Positions 37,223-46,084 of a DNA stretch of 64,000 nucleotides are shown piece by piece. The notes beneath the pieces are model-generated. The model had not been told where the DNA came from. It saw only the letters and a list, made by a program, of their open reading frames with translations, and ran no database searches. Both the position numbers and the translations under genes were made by a program. This DNA is from Zobellia russellii (GTDB lineage: Bacteria; Bacteroidota; Bacteroidia; Flavobacteriales; Flavobacteriaceae): the NCBI RefSeq assembly GCF_018728565.1, contig NZ_JACSOI010000003.1, positions 62,001 through 126,000 on the forward strand, read 5' to 3'. Every line of letters begins with the position of its first letter. Position 1 is the stretch's first letter.

Positions 37223-38854
37223 CTAAATACCCGCAATATAATTCTCCAAATTATCTGACCGTTCCAACCCCATCTTTTTACGGATTCTAGAACGTGAAAC
37301 GTGAACGCTATGCGGCTCTATGTTCAGGATTCTAGCCATTTCTTTGGTGCTTAAATTTAGTTTGATTAGGGCACAGTGTTTCTGCTCGGTAGAACTTAAT
37401 TTGGGATGTAACGTTTTGAGCTTGTCATAAAAGGCCGAGTTAACTTGGGTAAATTGCAGATTAAATTCGTTCCAAAGGTCTTTGGAGCCCTTTTTATATT
37501 TATTGAAAAGCGATTTGTATTTAGGTGAAGATTCCGTTTTTAGTAGCTCTAAAAGTTCGTCAATCGCACTATCCTTATCAATCAATTGCAGTGCATATGA
37601 TGTTAGCTCCCTACTTTTAAGTTCTATTTCGTTATGGCTTCTTTCCTTTATGAGTTTTGTTTGAAGTTCCGCCTCTTTTTTGTGTAAAAGGGTCTTTTTA
37701 AGTTTTAAGCGCATTTGAAATACAATAGCCAGAACAAGACCTAAAAGAACCAATAGAAAGAGTATAATTTTAAGCCGGAATTGAATGGTATTGTTTTCTT
37801 CAATAGTCCGTGTTTTTTGCTCTAACTGTTCATTTTTTTCCGAAATGGATTTTAAATATGTGTCCTTTATCTGAAAAAGTTCACTGTTGGTTTGGTTCTT
37901 GGCCTGTAGTACCTGATCTGCTTTTTTTGTAGATTTCACAAGATAGTCGTAGGCAAGTTGCGTATCACCGTTTGTAGAATAAATTTCGGATATCTTTCGT
38001 AACACTTCGGCTTCTAAATCATTTCTAAAACCTTGGTCTTGGCTTAAGGCCAGACTTTCATTGTAAAAGAAAAGGGCACTGTCTTTTTGGCCAAGGTCCT
38101 TTTTTAAATCGCCCAAATACATAGAGATATTGGGTCTATAATTTAGTTTTTTTCCAAGCGTATGGTTTCGGGAAATATGCAAAAATGTATTTGCTTTTTT
38201 AAACTGATGCAGTTCTTGCATAATTTTCCCCTTTTCAGCATCCCAAAAGGGCATTTCTATACTTTTTTCCAAGGTAATAGAGGGAGTAACAAAACAAGAA
38301 TCCAAGTACTGAAGTGCTTTTTGGTAGTTGCCCATCTTTCGTTGTCGTACGGCCAAATACATATAACTAGAAATAAGGTCGTCTATTTTTGTGGAATCTT
38401 GAACATAAATTTTCTTGGCAATTGTTACAGCTTCCTTTAAATACAAAACGGATTGCTCGTCCATATTGAACTCATCGTACAATCTGGCTAAATTAACACG
38501 GGTTTGAACTTTCTGGGCTTTACTTGAAACTTGATCACTTAAATATTTAGCCTGCCACAAGTGGTCAAACGATGTACTGAATTTTCCTTTTTTCTTTTGA
38601 ATGTCTGCCATGGCCAACAAACATTTTACCAAGTTGGATGTATCCTTTTTCCTTTCAAAATAGGCTTTGGAATTTGCTAGGACCTCATAGGATTCAGTAG
38701 GAAATAGATTAGAGTTGGCCAACGCTTTTCCAAATCTATCTGTATAGTATAAAGCACTGTCTTGTATATTATTTTTTGTGCTTTTAGTTTGGCAATTTCC
38801 CGTGGCAATAGCAAGAATTAGAAATAATAATATATGTAGTTGTTTGTAATACAG
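37223..38854 (-). CDS. TPR-containing LuxR-type transcriptional regulator, start codon uncertain
   Basis: This is a signal-anchored regulator with TPR-like helices (roughly the first 300 residues), one membrane helix (IQFRLKIILFLLVLLGLVLAI), a coiled coil and a C-terminal LuxR-type HTH (SSTEQKHCALIKLNLSTKEMARIL...HSVHVSRSRIRKKMGL). Bacteroidota have many such proteins, which sense periplasmic signals and regulate nearby genes. The first usual start codon (TTG at 38722) would remove the N-terminus. The frame stays open to 38878 and encodes a good secretion signal (HILLFLILAIATGNC). That signal has no ATG, GTG or TTG before it, so a CTG at 38854 is the best remaining candidate. It is divergent from the sulfatase/GH117 pair. 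Confidence 0.75.
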   Translation of the reverse strand: MYYKQLHILLFLILAIATGNCQTKSTKNNIQDSALYYTDRFGKALANSNLFPTESYEVLANSKAYFERKKDTSNLVKCLLAMADIQKKKGKFSTSFDHLWQAKYLSDQVSSKAQKVQTRVNLARLYDEFNMDEQSVLYLKEAVTIAKKIYVQDSTKIDDLISSYMYLAVRQRKMGNYQKALQYLDSCFVTPSITLEKSIEMPFWDAEKGKIMQELHQFKKANTFLHISRNHTLGKKLNYRPNISMYLGDLKKDLGQKDSALFFYNESLALSQDQGFRNDLEAEVLRKISEIYSTNGDTQLAYDYLVKSTKKADQVLQAKNQTNSELFQIKDTYLKSISEKNEQLEQKTRTIEENNTIQFRLKIILFLLVLLGLVLAIVFQMRLKLKKTLLHKKEAELQTKLIKERSHNEIELKSRELTSYALQLIDKDSAIDELLELLKTESSPKYKSLFNKYKKGSKDLWNEFNLQFTQVNSAFYDKLKTLHPKLSSTEQKHCALIKLNLSTKEMARILNIEPHSVHVSRSRIRKKMGLERSDNLENYIAGI

Positions 38855-39035
38855 TGTGTTGTGATTTTTTTCGTTTAGTTAAATCAAGATATTAAATATT
38901 AGGGTGATAATGGCAATAATAGCATTTAAATCTAGTCTTGTATAATATTTGTACAGTACATTTTTGGTCAATTATGCTTTTCTATGGTTAGTTTTGAGAG
39001 GTTTGATTATTCAATTCATTAGAATGTTACGGGAA

Positions 39036-40856
39036 ATGAAATTTCACTTAAATATGATTACGCTACAGTTGTCTGGAAATAGGTATAAACAATTACTTCT
39101 AATGTGCTTGTTAACGGTATGGGGCACCAACTTATTCGCGCAAGAAAAGAAACCGCCCAATGTAATTTTAATAATGACAGATGACCAAGGAATTGGAGAT
39201 TTGGGCTGTCATGGAAATCCTTGGATAAAGACGCCAAACATAGATAAGTTTTATAAGCAGGCGGTGCGTATGACAGACTTTCATGTTAGCCCTATGTGCA
39301 CGCCAACACGTGCAGCATTAATGACTGGAAGATATCCGGTAAATAACGGTACCTGGGCAACTTATAAAGGAAGGGACGCTTTAGCCGAAAACGCGATTAC
39401 CATGGCCGATGTATTTAAGAACAATGGGTATAGAACGGCCATGTTCGGTAAGTGGCATTTAGGAGATAATTATCCGTCAAGACCCACGGACAGCGGTTTT
39501 GATGTAGCCGTGCATCATAAAGCCGGTGGAGTGGGAGAACTATCCGATTATTGGGGCAATAGCTATAATGATGACGTGTATTACGTAAATAATGAGCCCA
39601 AGCAGTTTTCAGGGTATTGTACGGATGTATGGTTCCAAGAAGCTATGCGCTTTATGGATGAGAATAAAGACGCTCCATTTTTTCTGTATCTACCTACGAA
39701 CGCTCCCCATAGTCCTTTTATAGTCGCAGAAAAGTATGCGGCTCCTTATCGGCATTTGGTGGGAGATAAAATTGTTGGGGCCGAATTTTATGGTATGATT
39801 ACCAATATAGATGAAAATTTTGGGAAGCTAGAAACTTATTTAAAGGAGAAAAAGTTGGCTGATAATACCATACTCATCTATATGACCGATAACGGTTCCG
39901 GAGGTGGATTAAGTAACGATGGAAAATTAGGTTTCAATAAGGGGTTTAGAGGAAAAAAAGGACATCGCACAGAAGGTGGTCATCGTGTTCCTTTCTTTAT
40001 TAGATGGAAAGATGGTAAGGTTAAAGGAGGGAAGGACCTTAATGAATTAACTGCTCATGTAGATTTGATTCCAACTTTGGCCGGACTTTGTAATCTTCAA
40101 ATTCCAGAGAGTATGAAGTTAGACGGCATCGATTTTTCGCCCTTGCTCCTAAAAACCGGAAAACTAGATGGCAGTAGAACGGTCTTTGTTCATAATCGTC
40201 AAGATTGGCGTACTCCACATGACAAAGAAGAAACCGCAATTCTTAATGAAAAATGGCGATTGGTAAACGGAAAGGAACTCTACAATATTGAGGCGGATAA
40301 ACATCAAGATAAGGATGTGGCATTAGAAAACAGAGAGGTAGTTGATGGTCTCCTGTCCCGTAACGAATCCTTTTTAGATAAAGCAAAAGCGGGGTATGAA
40401 TATCAGGAATTTCCGGTGAGTATTGTTGGAAACGAAAGCCAAAAGGAGATAAAACTAACCATACAGCACGCCATAGGAGAGGACGGAGGTATTTGGAAAC
40501 CGGAGCAGGTAGCATCGGGAATGAAAAATAGTAACAATACGCACCCTATAAAAGTAGAAAGAGCAGGTAGGTACAAAATATCATGTATGCGTTGGCCCAA
40601 AGAATGTCCAGGACCAATTTTAGGCATTCCAGAGGAAAATCCCAAGAACCAATATGCCTATAAAGCCATACATCCGGAGAAGGTGCGCATCCAAATTGCC
40701 AATCAAATTAGAGAGCAAACTATTGAAGGTGACATGCAGAGTGCAGATTTTATATTAAACCTTCAGAAAGGGAAGACAATGTTGGTGAACGATTTTATTG
40801 AAAACGGGAAAACCTTTGGAGTATACTACACTTACATTGAATATTTGGGTGAATAA
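39036..40856 (+). CDS. S1-family sulfatase with C-terminal beta-domain
   Basis: This is a 606-residue secreted sulfatase. I chose the ATG at 39036 because it leads into a normal signal peptide ending in LFAQ; earlier in-frame TTG and ATG codons would give an odd 30-residue leader. Metal ligands lie in MTDDQG (49-50), the activation site is C88-T-P-T-R, and MFGKWHLGD and YMTDNGSGGG follow. After the catalytic domain (to about 445) comes a beta-rich tail with EDGGIWKPEQ and RYKISCMRWP. It starts the two-gene unit with the GH117 enzyme (36-bp gap), so it should remove sulfate from the oligosaccharide that GH117 attacks. Confidence 0.92.
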   Translation: MKFHLNMITLQLSGNRYKQLLLMCLLTVWGTNLFAQEKKPPNVILIMTDDQGIGDLGCHGNPWIKTPNIDKFYKQAVRMTDFHVSPMCTPTRAALMTGRYPVNNGTWATYKGRDALAENAITMADVFKNNGYRTAMFGKWHLGDNYPSRPTDSGFDVAVHHKAGGVGELSDYWGNSYNDDVYYVNNEPKQFSGYCTDVWFQEAMRFMDENKDAPFFLYLPTNAPHSPFIVAEKYAAPYRHLVGDKIVGAEFYGMITNIDENFGKLETYLKEKKLADNTILIYMTDNGSGGGLSNDGKLGFNKGFRGKKGHRTEGGHRVPFFIRWKDGKVKGGKDLNELTAHVDLIPTLAGLCNLQIPESMKLDGIDFSPLLLKTGKLDGSRTVFVHNRQDWRTPHDKEETAILNEKWRLVNGKELYNIEADKHQDKDVALENREVVDGLLSRNESFLDKAKAGYEYQEFPVSIVGNESQKEIKLTIQHAIGEDGGIWKPEQVASGMKNSNNTHPIKVERAGRYKISCMRWPKECPGPILGIPEENPKNQYAYKAIHPEKVRIQIANQIREQTIEGDMQSADFILNLQKGKTMLVNDFIENGKTFGVYYTYIEYLGE

Positions 40857-40892
40857 TAAAAGATTTTTTTAAACCTTAAAACAAACCGAACA

Positions 40893-42155
40893 ATGAAAAA
40901 CATAATTACAATCCTGTCGCTATTTTTAGTTTTGAGCGCATGTAAGGAACAGCCCCATAAAGAGGTGGTGGAAGAAGTAAAAGAGAAAACAGAAGGTTTC
41001 CCGTTTAAGTTGCCAGAGGAGAAGCCCAATAGGCAAATGAGTGCTGCCATGGAACGTATTTACACGAATTATGAGTCTCCCGAACCCCATAAGAATGAAC
41101 TTTTTAGTCAATTTAAGTATACTGAACTTAAGGGGTTTGACTACAATGGGCACGACGGAACCATTACACGAAGAGACCCCTCAAAAATACTCTTGCATGA
41201 TGGTAAGTATTATGTTTGGTACACTTATAGAAACACTTCTACACCACCGCGTGGGGCCGATATGAGCAATGACACAATTCCATCATCGGATTGGGATCTT
41301 GCGGAGATTTGGTACGCTACTTCCAAGGATGGCATTACTTGGGAGGAACAAGGAGTTGCTATTGAAAGACCGGAAAAACCTTTGGTAGGGTGGCGTTCCG
41401 TTACCACTACGGATATTTTGGAGTGGAAGGGAAAATACTACCTATACTATCAAGGATTTATGGAGGCTAGCGGTAAAAGGGGGGATGATTGCCCGGTGGC
41501 CGTTTCCTATGCAGATTCTCCGGATGGCCCTTGGACAGCGTACAACAAAATAGTTATTCCCAATGGAAAAAAAGGGGAGTGGGACCAATATTCCATTCAT
41601 GATCCGTACCCTTTGGTACACGATGACAAAATCTATATTTATTACAAATCGGATTTTGGTGATCCTGACAAAGTACGTATGCAAGGGCTGGCCATAGCCA
41701 ATGATCCACTGGGTCCTTTTACAAAGCACCCTTTAAACCCGGTAATTACATCTGGACATGAAACATCGTTGTTTCCATTTAGAAAAGGGGTAGCGGCCTT
41801 AGTGTATAAAGATGGGCCGGAGCATAACACCATTCAATATGCAGAGGATTGGGTAAATTTTGAAATAGCTTCCATTACAGAATTAATGCCTTATGCTGCA
41901 GCGCCTTATGTGCCCGATGCTTTCACGAATACAACGGACGGACGTGGAGTTACGTGGGGACTTGCCCATTTTATCAGTTTGGGTGGCAAGGACCAGTTTC
42001 ATTCCAAACTTGTCCGGTTTGACTGTGATTTGAGTTTAGATCTGGATGATCCCGGTATGAAAAACCATAGGGTAAACCATGAACCGGATGTATATTATCG
42101 TCAAGGATTAAGTAAAAAACAAATGGAGCGTATACAATCTGAGCGTTTGGATTAA
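40893..42155 (+). CDS. GH117-like glycosidase (anhydro-galactosidase family), lipoprotein
   Basis: The 420-residue protein has lipobox LSAC (Cys17) and a helical N-terminal arm (about 45-75) as in GH117 dimers. A five-bladed propeller follows, with RRDPSKILLHDGKYYVWYT (candidate base Asp95), IHDPYPLVHDDKIYIYYKSDF (Asp237) and TSGHETSLFPFRKG (His289-Glu290, candidate acid region). Characterised GH117 members release 3,6-anhydro-L-galactose from neoagaro-oligosaccharides. Several members of marine flavobacteria do not act on agar, so the substrate here is open. No agarase is visible in the window. A GH43/GH32-like propeller of another family is the alternative. Confidence 0.82.
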   Translation: MKNIITILSLFLVLSACKEQPHKEVVEEVKEKTEGFPFKLPEEKPNRQMSAAMERIYTNYESPEPHKNELFSQFKYTELKGFDYNGHDGTITRRDPSKILLHDGKYYVWYTYRNTSTPPRGADMSNDTIPSSDWDLAEIWYATSKDGITWEEQGVAIERPEKPLVGWRSVTTTDILEWKGKYYLYYQGFMEASGKRGDDCPVAVSYADSPDGPWTAYNKIVIPNGKKGEWDQYSIHDPYPLVHDDKIYIYYKSDFGDPDKVRMQGLAIANDPLGPFTKHPLNPVITSGHETSLFPFRKGVAALVYKDGPEHNTIQYAEDWVNFEIASITELMPYAAAPYVPDAFTNTTDGRGVTWGLAHFISLGGKDQFHSKLVRFDCDLSLDLDDPGMKNHRVNHEPDVYYRQGLSKKQMERIQSERLD

Positions 42156-42181
42156 TTACAACGTTTTCCACAATATATTTT

Positions 42182-42211
42182 AAAGGGCATCTTAAAAAGT
42201 GCTCTTTTTTT
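42182..42211 (+). terminator. terminator after the sulfatase/GH117 unit
   Basis: An AAAGGGCA/TGCTCTTT stem with one bulge, extended by CTT/AAG, carries a short A loop and runs into a T tract. It begins 27 bp after the GH117 stop and ends the PUL transcript. Confidence 0.75.
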
Positions 42212-42222
42212 ATGCGAAAAAA

Positions 42223-42314
42223 CCATTCGTCTATAGGTATTTAGGGATTAATGTGTAGATAAACGGAGTTGACCGAAAATGAGGGTTTTTAACAGCAGCG
42301 AAGACGTAATTTTG
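42223..42314 (+). promoter_or_regulatory. dyad operator and TAATTTTG promoter box of structured RNA copy 1
   Basis: The dyad half-sites are CCATTCGTCTATAG (from 42223) and TGTAGATAAACGG (42254-42266), the second being an inverted form of the first. Exactly 41 bp after the dyad begins TAATTTTG (42307-42314), matching the Bacteroidetes -7 consensus TAnnTTTG. The same order and the same 41-bp distance recur at 44142-44231. Transcription should start about 5-8 bp after the box. No clear -33 TTTG is visible, which fits activation by a protein bound to the dyad. The regulator is unknown; a LytTR-type regulator is a guess from the look of the site. Confidence 0.6.
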
Positions 42315-42318
42315 GAGT

Positions 42319-42497
42319 AAGCAAATTAAAAAATGCTTAATCACTATTGGTTTTTAGTTCTTTAAAATGCGGACGATATATGTCTGATATGAAGTTTGAG
42401 AAAGGTCAGTTTTATTGTTTATGATAGAATGATATTAAACGTTCCCCCTTTTTGAAAAAACAGCAATTGACCGAGTTGAAACTATCGTTCGCATTTT
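42319..42497 (+). ncRNA. candidate structured small RNA, copy 1
   Basis: The region is non-coding and folds into a closing helix of 15 pairs: AAAATGCGGACGATA (42364-42378) with TATCGTTCGCATTTT (42483-42497), one pair being G-U. Inside it a second helix joins GGTCAGTT...TTGTTT (42404-42420) with AAACAG...AATTGACC (42458-42472). The loop holds ATGATAGAA and a run of five C. The partner at 44236-44416 keeps both helices with compensatory base changes. The 3' side runs into TATATTTTCTTTTT, which could terminate transcription. Start is estimated from the promoter box. The family is unknown to me; Flavo-1-type or 6S-like RNAs are possibilities to test. Confidence 0.65.
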
Positions 42498-42539
42498 ATA
42501 TTTTCTTTTTCCCCATATCCAAATTGGGAATTTACTCCT

Positions 42540-42758
42540 TTAAAAATTTAGAACATTGGCCCATTTTAAGACACAAAGTATAAGAAGGGTAACTCCTGTA
42601 CTAGTATAAATGGCACCCTGCCAAAAATAAAGCCTTGTTCCCCATTGTTTCCAAAGTCTTTCTCCATATTCATTTTTGAAATGTGCGCTCAGAAGCTTCC
42701 AAAAAAGAAAAGTGGTCAGAAAAAGTACTGCCAATGCAAAAATCCAGTTCGTTGCCAT
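42540..42758 (-). CDS. small membrane protein with two helices
   Basis: The 72-residue protein has two hydrophobic segments (about 5-23 and 48-66), separated by a basic loop with KNEYGERLWKQWGTRLYFW. No signal cleavage site is seen and the protein is likely in the inner membrane. I do not recognise a family. Its even amphipathic pattern and its own upstream gap support a real gene. It lies between structured RNA copy 1 and the PD40 gene, on the strand opposite to the RNA. Confidence 0.65.
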   Translation of the reverse strand: MATNWIFALAVLFLTTFLFWKLLSAHFKNEYGERLWKQWGTRLYFWQGAIYTSTGVTLLILCVLKWANVLNF

Positions 42759-42854
42759 TTTTTTATTGATTAATGACTGGTAGTCAGGTGTTTATTAACT
42801 TAAGATACAAAAAAATACTTAACTGTGGTAGTACAACTTTTTCTAATAGCAAGA

Positions 42855-44036
42855 TTATTGGGTAACAGTTATTTTTAATCTGTCTTCAGTAGAGTTTAAA
42901 GCTTTATCGGTTGCCGTAAAAATCAGTTCAAATTCTCCGTCTAGGGTAGGGCGTCCGGATAATGTCATGGTTTCATTATCAAAATTTAGCCAATTCAATT
43001 TACTCTTCGTGGTGTTCAAAACCAGTTGCGTATCATCTATGTCTTTAAAATAATCCGGGGGAAGCTGTAGTTCAAAATTTTCTCCTTTTCGTATGGTAAT
43101 GGCGTCAAGTGGATGGTAAACGAAAGGATGGAAGACCTTTGAAGTGTTTGACCAATAAATGTCGGATTCGGCTAAACTGTTTGAGGCAATTTGTAAACGC
43201 GTAAAGAATAGATACTTGTTATCTGCACTTACAAAAGGTCTCCGGTCCCAATCTTTGGAATTTATAGTGGGATCAAGGATTTGTGGCGATGTCCAATTTC
43301 CATTGTGGTTACGGTAACTAATATATAAATCTACAAAAGTTTCGTCATTAGTATATCTGCAAAAAAGAAGGTATGTTTCTTTAGGGGAGATAAATACACT
43401 TTCTTCATCATTGGCCGAATTTAGGTCGGCTATTTCACTTACGGATTGATACTTTTTGTCCAAGATTTTTGAAAAGAACAAATCTGCAGTAAAACAATTT
43501 TCCTTTCCTTGGCAGTTTCTATTTGATGAGAAATAAAGGGTTCCATCCATAGTAATACTGGCACTGGCTTCCCTGCTTGCTGAGCTTATTGGGGTTTCTA
43601 GTTTTTCAGGGAGTCCCCAATGATTATCCACCTTTTTAAGGCTCCCAATATTCGTAATGTATAAGTTGTTGGTGTCAGGTATGCTTTGAGCGTAGAGCAA
43701 CGCTTGTCCGTCTGGCGTAAAATAGGGTAGAAATACGCTCCTATTTTCTAGTGGCTTAAAAGTCTGCGGATCGGACCATGTGTTATTATCTTTTTTTGAA
43801 TAATAGATTTCTCCCCTAACACCAGTTTTATCCAAAATCCCAAAAGCCAATTCATTGGTATTAGGCGTAAATGAAATGCCATGCTCAAATCTGTTTTTAA
43901 CAGAAATAACGTCCGGAGCAAATATTTCAGGAATGGCTCCAGGGTATTTTTGTCCAAAATAACTAGTTAGTTCAGTAGAGGATTTACAGCTCATTAACGC
44001 AATAATGAAAAAAAATGGTAGTATGGTCTTAATCAT
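42855..44036 (-). CDS. PD40 beta-propeller lipoprotein with C-terminal Ig-like domain
   Basis: The 393-residue protein has lipobox LMSC (Cys17). WD40-like PD40 repeats follow (GISFTPNTNELAFG, PYFTPDGQALLYAQ, ASITMDGTLYFSSNR, VFISPKETYLLFCRY, PFVSADNKYLFFTR), making a six-bladed propeller to about residue 300. The last 90 residues (LPPDYFKDIDDTQLV...WLNFDNETMTLSGRP...FELIFTATD) form a dystroglycan/cadherin-like putative Ig domain. Such proteins bind ligands or act in the cell envelope; no catalytic site is evident. It is bracketed by the two RNA copies. Confidence 0.82.
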   Translation of the reverse strand: MIKTILPFFFIIALMSCKSSTELTSYFGQKYPGAIPEIFAPDVISVKNRFEHGISFTPNTNELAFGILDKTGVRGEIYYSKKDNNTWSDPQTFKPLENRSVFLPYFTPDGQALLYAQSIPDTNNLYITNIGSLKKVDNHWGLPEKLETPISSASREASASITMDGTLYFSSNRNCQGKENCFTADLFFSKILDKKYQSVSEIADLNSANDEESVFISPKETYLLFCRYTNDETFVDLYISYRNHNGNWTSPQILDPTINSKDWDRRPFVSADNKYLFFTRLQIASNSLAESDIYWSNTSKVFHPFVYHPLDAITIRKGENFELQLPPDYFKDIDDTQLVLNTTKSKLNWLNFDNETMTLSGRPTLDGEFELIFTATDKALNSTEDRLKITVTQ

Positions 44037-44141
44037 TGGGTTTTATGTTGTTTAGGAATTGATGAAGTTATGAGTAAACGAATTCAATAAATATGAGCTG
44101 TCCTTTTTCTACAAACCTAAAATAAATTTAGAAGATAAAAC

Positions 44142-44231
44142 GGTTCATCTACAGATATGTAAGATTGGAGTACGGATAAACGGCATTCGTCTAAATTGTA
44201 GGATAATAACTACATGTATATTGTAATTTTG
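44142..44231 (+). promoter_or_regulatory. dyad operator and TAATTTTG promoter box of structured RNA copy 2
   Basis: The half-sites are GGTTCATCTACAG (44142-44154) and TACGGATAAACGG (44171-44183). A further CATTCGTCTAAA half-site lies at 44184-44195. TAATTTTG sits at 44224-44231, starting 41 bp after the end of the dyad, exactly as in copy 1. The sequence between is otherwise poorly conserved, which marks the dyad and the box as the selected parts. Confidence 0.6.
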
Positions 44232-44235
44232 AAGT

Positions 44236-44416
44236 AAGCAAATCAAAGAATTCACTAATAGAATTAAGGTTTAAGTTCTTTAATATGCGGACGATACGTG
44301 ATGGATCGGATGTTTAGGAAGGCCATTAGCACTGTTTATGATAGAACAGATGATGATGTTACCCCCGTTTGGAAAAAACAGTGCTAAGGCCTATTTGAAG
44401 TTATCGTTCGCATTTT
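44236..44416 (+). ncRNA. candidate structured small RNA, copy 2
   Basis: The closing helix joins AATATGCGGACGATA (44282-44296) with TATCGTTCGCATTTT (44402-44416), with one T-T mismatch and one G-U. The inner helix is long and nearly perfect: GGCC, a bulged A, then TTAGCACTGTTT (44321-44337) pairs with AAACAGTGCTAAGGCC (44376-44391). The loop repeats ATGATAGAA, five C and TTTGGAAA, as in copy 1. The first 20 nt after the promoter box (GAAGTAAGCAAATC) also match copy 1. No open frame fits. It converges on the DUF4269 gene. Confidence 0.65.
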
Positions 44417-44455
44417 CTAATAATACTTCTGCATCAGCTACAACTTCTGGCCCTG

Positions 44456-44986
44456 TTACTTTCCTTCAAGTTTTAATAATTCAAGATAGGGGTTGCCTTT
44501 TAGGCCTAGTAATTGAGCAAAAGCGGGCTCGGTCTTTAATCCTTTAGATTTTAATTCTTTTATCTTTTGCCTAAAGTCTGCTCCCTTTTCAAGTAAAATC
44601 TTATTTTCTATAAGCATGTGCCGGTAAGCGTTCTGTTTTTCGGTAGCTTTGTTCTGCCCAAAAATTTCGAATAGAAAATTCTCCGTTTTGAATTCTGCAA
44701 TAGTGGATTCGGTACCGTTTTGAACCGTAGAATACGTCTTGAAACCCTTTTCTTGGGAAAATTGCTCCGTAACATATGCTGTGAACTCGGCATGGTTTTT
44801 ACACTCACAAATTATATCCAAATCACTTATAGGTAAATCAATACCAATGGGAATGGTACCGGTTAAAATAGGATTGTATTTTTTCAGTTTCCCAAAGACC
44901 TTATATTTTATGATTTCGGCATGGGCAAGCTGTTGTCTTTCCGTACCGGATTTTAAATATTCAATATTCTTAAAATCAATATTCAT
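44456..44986 (-). CDS. DUF4269 nucleotidyltransferase-like protein
   Basis: The 176-residue soluble protein opens with NIEYLKSGTERQQLAHAEI. It has LTGTIPIGIDLPISDLDIICE, a G-T-x-P-I-G-I-x-x-x-x-S-D-L-D-I pattern typical of minimal nucleotidyltransferase folds and the signature of DUF4269. It ends with AFAQLLGLKGNPYLELLKLE. It may transfer a nucleotide to a small molecule or RNA, but no member's substrate is known to me. The length matches the family. Confidence 0.85.
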   Translation of the reverse strand: MNIDFKNIEYLKSGTERQQLAHAEIIKYKVFGKLKKYNPILTGTIPIGIDLPISDLDIICECKNHAEFTAYVTEQFSQEKGFKTYSTVQNGTESTIAEFKTENFLFEIFGQNKATEKQNAYRHMLIENKILLEKGADFRQKIKELKSKGLKTEPAFAQLLGLKGNPYLELLKLEGK

Positions 44987-45112
44987 TTTTGGATATCAAT
45001 GTTTTTGGCGATTTGTAACCGAAAAGGAATATATACGAAAACAATTTTTTGGGTTTTTCGTACAACTATAGTGGACAAAGTTTACATACTAAAGTTTACC
45101 GCGGCAAAGGGG

Positions 45113-45865
45113 TTATACAAGTCTATGAGCATTTTTTCTTTGCCTATATTTCCTTTTGGTTCTGATTAGCCTATATCTTAAATCATCATAAAATAAGCTT
45201 GTAGCTAAAATTACAGCTCCTATGATTAACGTGTGCAATTTGAGGTCTAAACGGGAATAGAAGAATCCTCCGGAGATTCCACCAATAAAAAAGAAACAAA
45301 TGATATAACTCCGCAGTTTTATAGTTGATTTAATTTTTTCTCTATTTGGATGTGATTTGGGAAAAAACAGTTGTGATAACTCAATTCCTAAATCTGTGAA
45401 TAATCCTGTAAGGTGAGTTGTTCTTACCACGGCATTTGAAATTTTGGTTACAAAAGAATTCTGGAGTCCCATTGCAAAAAGTAAGGAGCAAACAATAAAA
45501 TTAGGATATTCTAGGGCCGTTACAGTACTCAAAAAAGAAATGAAGGTAAGAATTAGACACTCTATAGCGGTGGGTAATACAAAGACATTAAGTTTTTTAT
45601 TACCATTAAACTTTTCAATTAGAAAACTAGATAAAAAAGAACCTAGAAGAAAGGAGAAAATATATAAGAAATAAACTGTTCCCTTCCAAAACTCAAAGTT
45701 GGCTACATCGCTTATAAAGAGGGCAAAATGACCGGTTACATTTGTAGTTAATTGATGAAAAGCTAAAAAACCGGTAACATTTACAATGCCTGCAACGAAT
45801 GACAAAATGGTGGCAATACGCAGATTGTGATTTAAAGTCCTGCTTTTACCTTGATGTCTAAACAT
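45113..45865 (-). CDS. DUF1275 (YoaK-like) membrane protein
   Basis: The 250-residue protein has about six membrane helices. The opening ATILSFVAGIVNVTGFLAFHQLTTNVTGHFALFI is the typical DUF1275 start, with conserved N-x-x-G and T-N-V-T-G-H. A later helix carries ALEYPNFIVCSLLFAMGLQNSFVTKISNAVVRTTHLTG, also diagnostic. It is probably a transporter of the inner membrane; the substrate is unknown. It ends in a basic tail (RTKRKYRQRKNAH). Confidence 0.9.
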   Translation of the reverse strand: MFRHQGKSRTLNHNLRIATILSFVAGIVNVTGFLAFHQLTTNVTGHFALFISDVANFEFWKGTVYFLYIFSFLLGSFLSSFLIEKFNGNKKLNVFVLPTAIECLILTFISFLSTVTALEYPNFIVCSLLFAMGLQNSFVTKISNAVVRTTHLTGLFTDLGIELSQLFFPKSHPNREKIKSTIKLRSYIICFFFIGGISGGFFYSRLDLKLHTLIIGAVILATSLFYDDLRYRLIRTKRKYRQRKNAHRLV

Positions 45866-46084
45866 TCTATATATCTTTGGTTAAACCCGAAAATTACCAT
45901 AAAGGTATTACATAGGAATTGCCTAAAAGCATATACGCATTGATTTATGTTTTGGCTATTTGCAGAGCTTTTAAATTTCCTGCGGAAGGCTTTCTGAATA
46001 TAAAGTCTAAGTAAGACTTTGCTACAATTTAGAGCTCACCAAATGTTTATTTTTTAGAGTTATATGGTATAAAAAATCCATGCT

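Noticed and set aside
42319-44416. Reading the two RNA units as a MITE-type transposable element because of their inverted ends
   Set aside because: The inverted ends are part of an RNA-like closing helix, the homology extends upstream through a conserved operator and promoter box, and no target-site duplication was seen.
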